In this document: in pieces, positions 22,437 through 24,980 of the stretch
How the letters are laid out: every line of letters starts with the position of its first letter
How positions within the stretch are numbered: position 1 is the stretch's first letter
Notes under the pieces: model-generated
What the model was told of the DNA's origin: nothing
Seen by the model: the letters and a program-made list of their open reading frames with translations, nothing else
Databases searched by the model: none
Origin: RBG-16-66-20 sp035308765
GTDB lineage: Bacteria > Pseudomonadota > Gammaproteobacteria > Burkholderiales > SG8-39
DNA: 24,980 nt
Direction of reading: 5' to 3'
Assembly: GCA_035308765.1 (NCBI GenBank)
Contig: DATGGA010000076.1
Location: 1 to 24,980, forward strand
Position numbers and translations under genes: made by a program

Positions 22437-23548
22437 TGGATCTCGCCCGGTATTCTCCGCGCCGGATGGCCGCGCGCCTCGCGGAAGGCATCGACGGGCC
22501 GTTGCTCGCGATCACCATCGCCCTGGTTGCGGTCGGGCTGGCGACGCTGTTCTCCGCGAGCTACGAGCAACCGGCGCGTGTCACGGCGCAGGTGGCGAAT
22601 CTTTCGGTGGCGTTCGTCGCCATGTGGCTAGTGGCGCGCATTCCGCCGCAGACGCTGATGCGCTTCGCCGTGCCGGCCTACGTTCTCGGCGTCGCTTTGC
22701 TGGTCGCCGTGGCGCTCGCGGGCGACGTGGTGAACGGCGCGCGCCGCTGGCTGCACATCGGCGTCACGCGCTTCCAGCCCTCGGAGATGATGAAGCTCGC
22801 GCTGCCGCTGATGCTCGCCTGGTACTTCCACAAGAATGAGGCGACGCTGCGCATGCGCGACTTCGCGATGGCCGCGCTGATGGTCGCGATTCCGGCGCTG
22901 CTGATCGTGCGCCAGCCGGATCTCGGCACCGCGGTGCTGGTGGCCGCGGCCGGCTGCTACGTCATCTTTTTCGCGGGCATCGGCTGGAAGGTGATCGCGG
23001 CGCTGGTCGTGCTGGGCCTGGCGAGCCTGTTCCCGCTGTGGGGCATGCTGCACGACTACCAGCGGCAGCGCATTCTCACGCTCATCGATCCGACACAGGA
23101 CCCGCTGGGCGCCGGCTACCACACCATCCAGTCGACCATCGCGGTGGGCTCGGGCGGCATCACCGGCAAGGGCTGGCTGCACGGCACGCAAACACACCTG
23201 GAGTTCATTCCCGAGCGCCACACCGATTTCATTTTCGCGGTGTTCTCCGAGGAGTTCGGGCTGATCGGCAACCTGATCCTGCTCACGCTCTACTCGCTGC
23301 TGATCGCGCGCGGCCTGATGATCGCGGCCAATGCGGCCACCTTCTTCGCGCGCCTGCTGGCGGCGACCATCACGCTGATGCTGTTCACCTACGCCTTCGT
23401 CAACATGGGCATGGTTTCCGGAATCCTTCCGGTGGTCGGCGTGCCGCTGCCCTTCGTTTCCTACGGCGGCTCGGCGCTGCTCACTCTGTTCATCGGCATT
23501 GGCATCCTGATGAGCGTCCATAGCCACCGCCGGCTTGTCCAGACTTAA
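22436..23548 (+). CDS. rodA: Rod-shape peptidoglycan glycosyltransferase RodA
   Basis: RodA is the SEDS-family glycosyltransferase that polymerises lipid II into glycan strands and pairs with PBP2. The 370-residue protein equals E. coli RodA in length and has about ten membrane segments. Family motifs are GARRWLHIGVTRFQPSEMMKLALPL, RQPDLGTAVLVAAAG, FIPERHTDFIFAVFSEEFG and the C-terminal signature VGVPLPFVSYGGSALLT. The start ATG 22436 shares one base with the mrdA stop. It is the last gene of the operon; a low-GC gap follows before aceA, with no strong terminator visible. Confidence 0.97.
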   Translation: MDLARYSPRRMAARLAEGIDGPLLAITIALVAVGLATLFSASYEQPARVTAQVANLSVAFVAMWLVARIPPQTLMRFAVPAYVLGVALLVAVALAGDVVNGARRWLHIGVTRFQPSEMMKLALPLMLAWYFHKNEATLRMRDFAMAALMVAIPALLIVRQPDLGTAVLVAAAGCYVIFFAGIGWKVIAALVVLGLASLFPLWGMLHDYQRQRILTLIDPTQDPLGAGYHTIQSTIAVGSGGITGKGWLHGTQTHLEFIPERHTDFIFAVFSEEFGLIGNLILLTLYSLLIARGLMIAANAATFFARLLAATITLMLFTYAFVNMGMVSGILPVVGVPLPFVSYGGSALLTLFIGIGILMSVHSHRRLVQT

Positions 23549-23751
23549 CTACTACGGGGCGTCCTTTTTGCAGGGCAGCATAAATTTGAAATGCCCCACC
23601 GCATTGTGAAATGTAGTATTGCTAACTTACTGTAAATAATTGTTTTTTTGGCATTTCGCATCGTGGTTAGGATTGTTGCCATGCGTCATGCGGGTCGGTA
23701 ATGTGCTGGGGATTCAGGATCTTCCATTCAGACCTTTCCCCAGGAGAAATG
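23549..23751. promoter_or_regulatory. Low-GC promoter region upstream of isocitrate lyase
   Basis: This 203-base gap is distinctly AT-richer than the genes around it and holds no convincing gene. It contains a perfect 8-base inverted repeat, GAAATGCC at 23588-23595 and GGCATTTC at 23650-23657, separated by 54 bases, which could be a binding site or a large hairpin ending near a T-run (23642-23649). The ribosome-binding site AGGAG at 23742-23746 favours the second of two adjacent ATG codons, 23752. Promoter boxes are not clear. Confidence 0.5.

Positions 23752-24980
<1,229 letters not shown>

Overview
The window is about 25 kb of a high-GC chromosome, probably from a betaproteobacterium (Burkholderiales/Nitrosomonadales-like, possibly uncultured). 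The main clues are a Bug-type (TctC) solute receptor, the metX-metW pair, an EIIA(Man)-HPr-EI regulatory PTS cluster, and the backbone series ampG / xth-pyrE / gatCAB / mreBCD-mrdAB. No rRNA, tRNA, CRISPR array, insertion sequence or prophage was seen.

Layout. (1) 1-4410, plus strand: the end of an EIIA(Man)-like gene, ptsH and ptsI, then a Bug periplasmic receptor and a CaiB/BaiF CoA-transferase, all tightly packed. (2) 4381-6742, plus strand: a promoter inside the end of the CoA-transferase gene drives a leader with a SAM-II riboswitch followed by a terminator-like hairpin, then metX, metW and a small secreted NTF2-like gene. (3) 6749-9013: a lower-GC cargo block, consisting of a DNA methyltransferase fused to an Mrr-like PD-(D/E)xK nuclease domain and a divergent HTH regulator, with an inverted-repeat-rich control region between them. 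(4) 9015-11663: an AmpG-like permease, then a YqjD/YqjE/YqjK-like membrane-stress trio and an open stretch without a start codon that looks like a gene remnant. (5) 11658-13829: xth and pyrE on minus, and a secreted DUF4124-type protein on plus. (6) 13834-17865, minus strand: gatC-gatA-(secreted hypothetical)-gatB. (7) 17996-23548, plus strand: mreB-mreC-mreD-mrdA-rodA, the cell-elongation operon. (8) 23752 to the end: the isocitrate lyase gene, cut by the window edge.

How the genes work together. Most of this is core metabolism and growth machinery: PTS phosphorelay signalling, methionine synthesis under SAM feedback, nucleotide synthesis and repair, tRNA amidation, peptidoglycan elongation and the glyoxylate shunt. 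The accessory element is the methyltransferase-nuclease fusion with its regulator, which lies between metW and ampG and differs in base composition.

The points most worth a second look are: the SAM-II riboswitch with an apparent transcriptional attenuator; the one-protein restriction-modification candidate and its operator; the compositional mosaic inside gatB (low-GC core, high-GC ends) with a glycine-rich insertion; and the cysteine-containing secreted gene wedged between gatA and gatB. I found no clear new multi-gene defence system beyond the restriction-modification pair.
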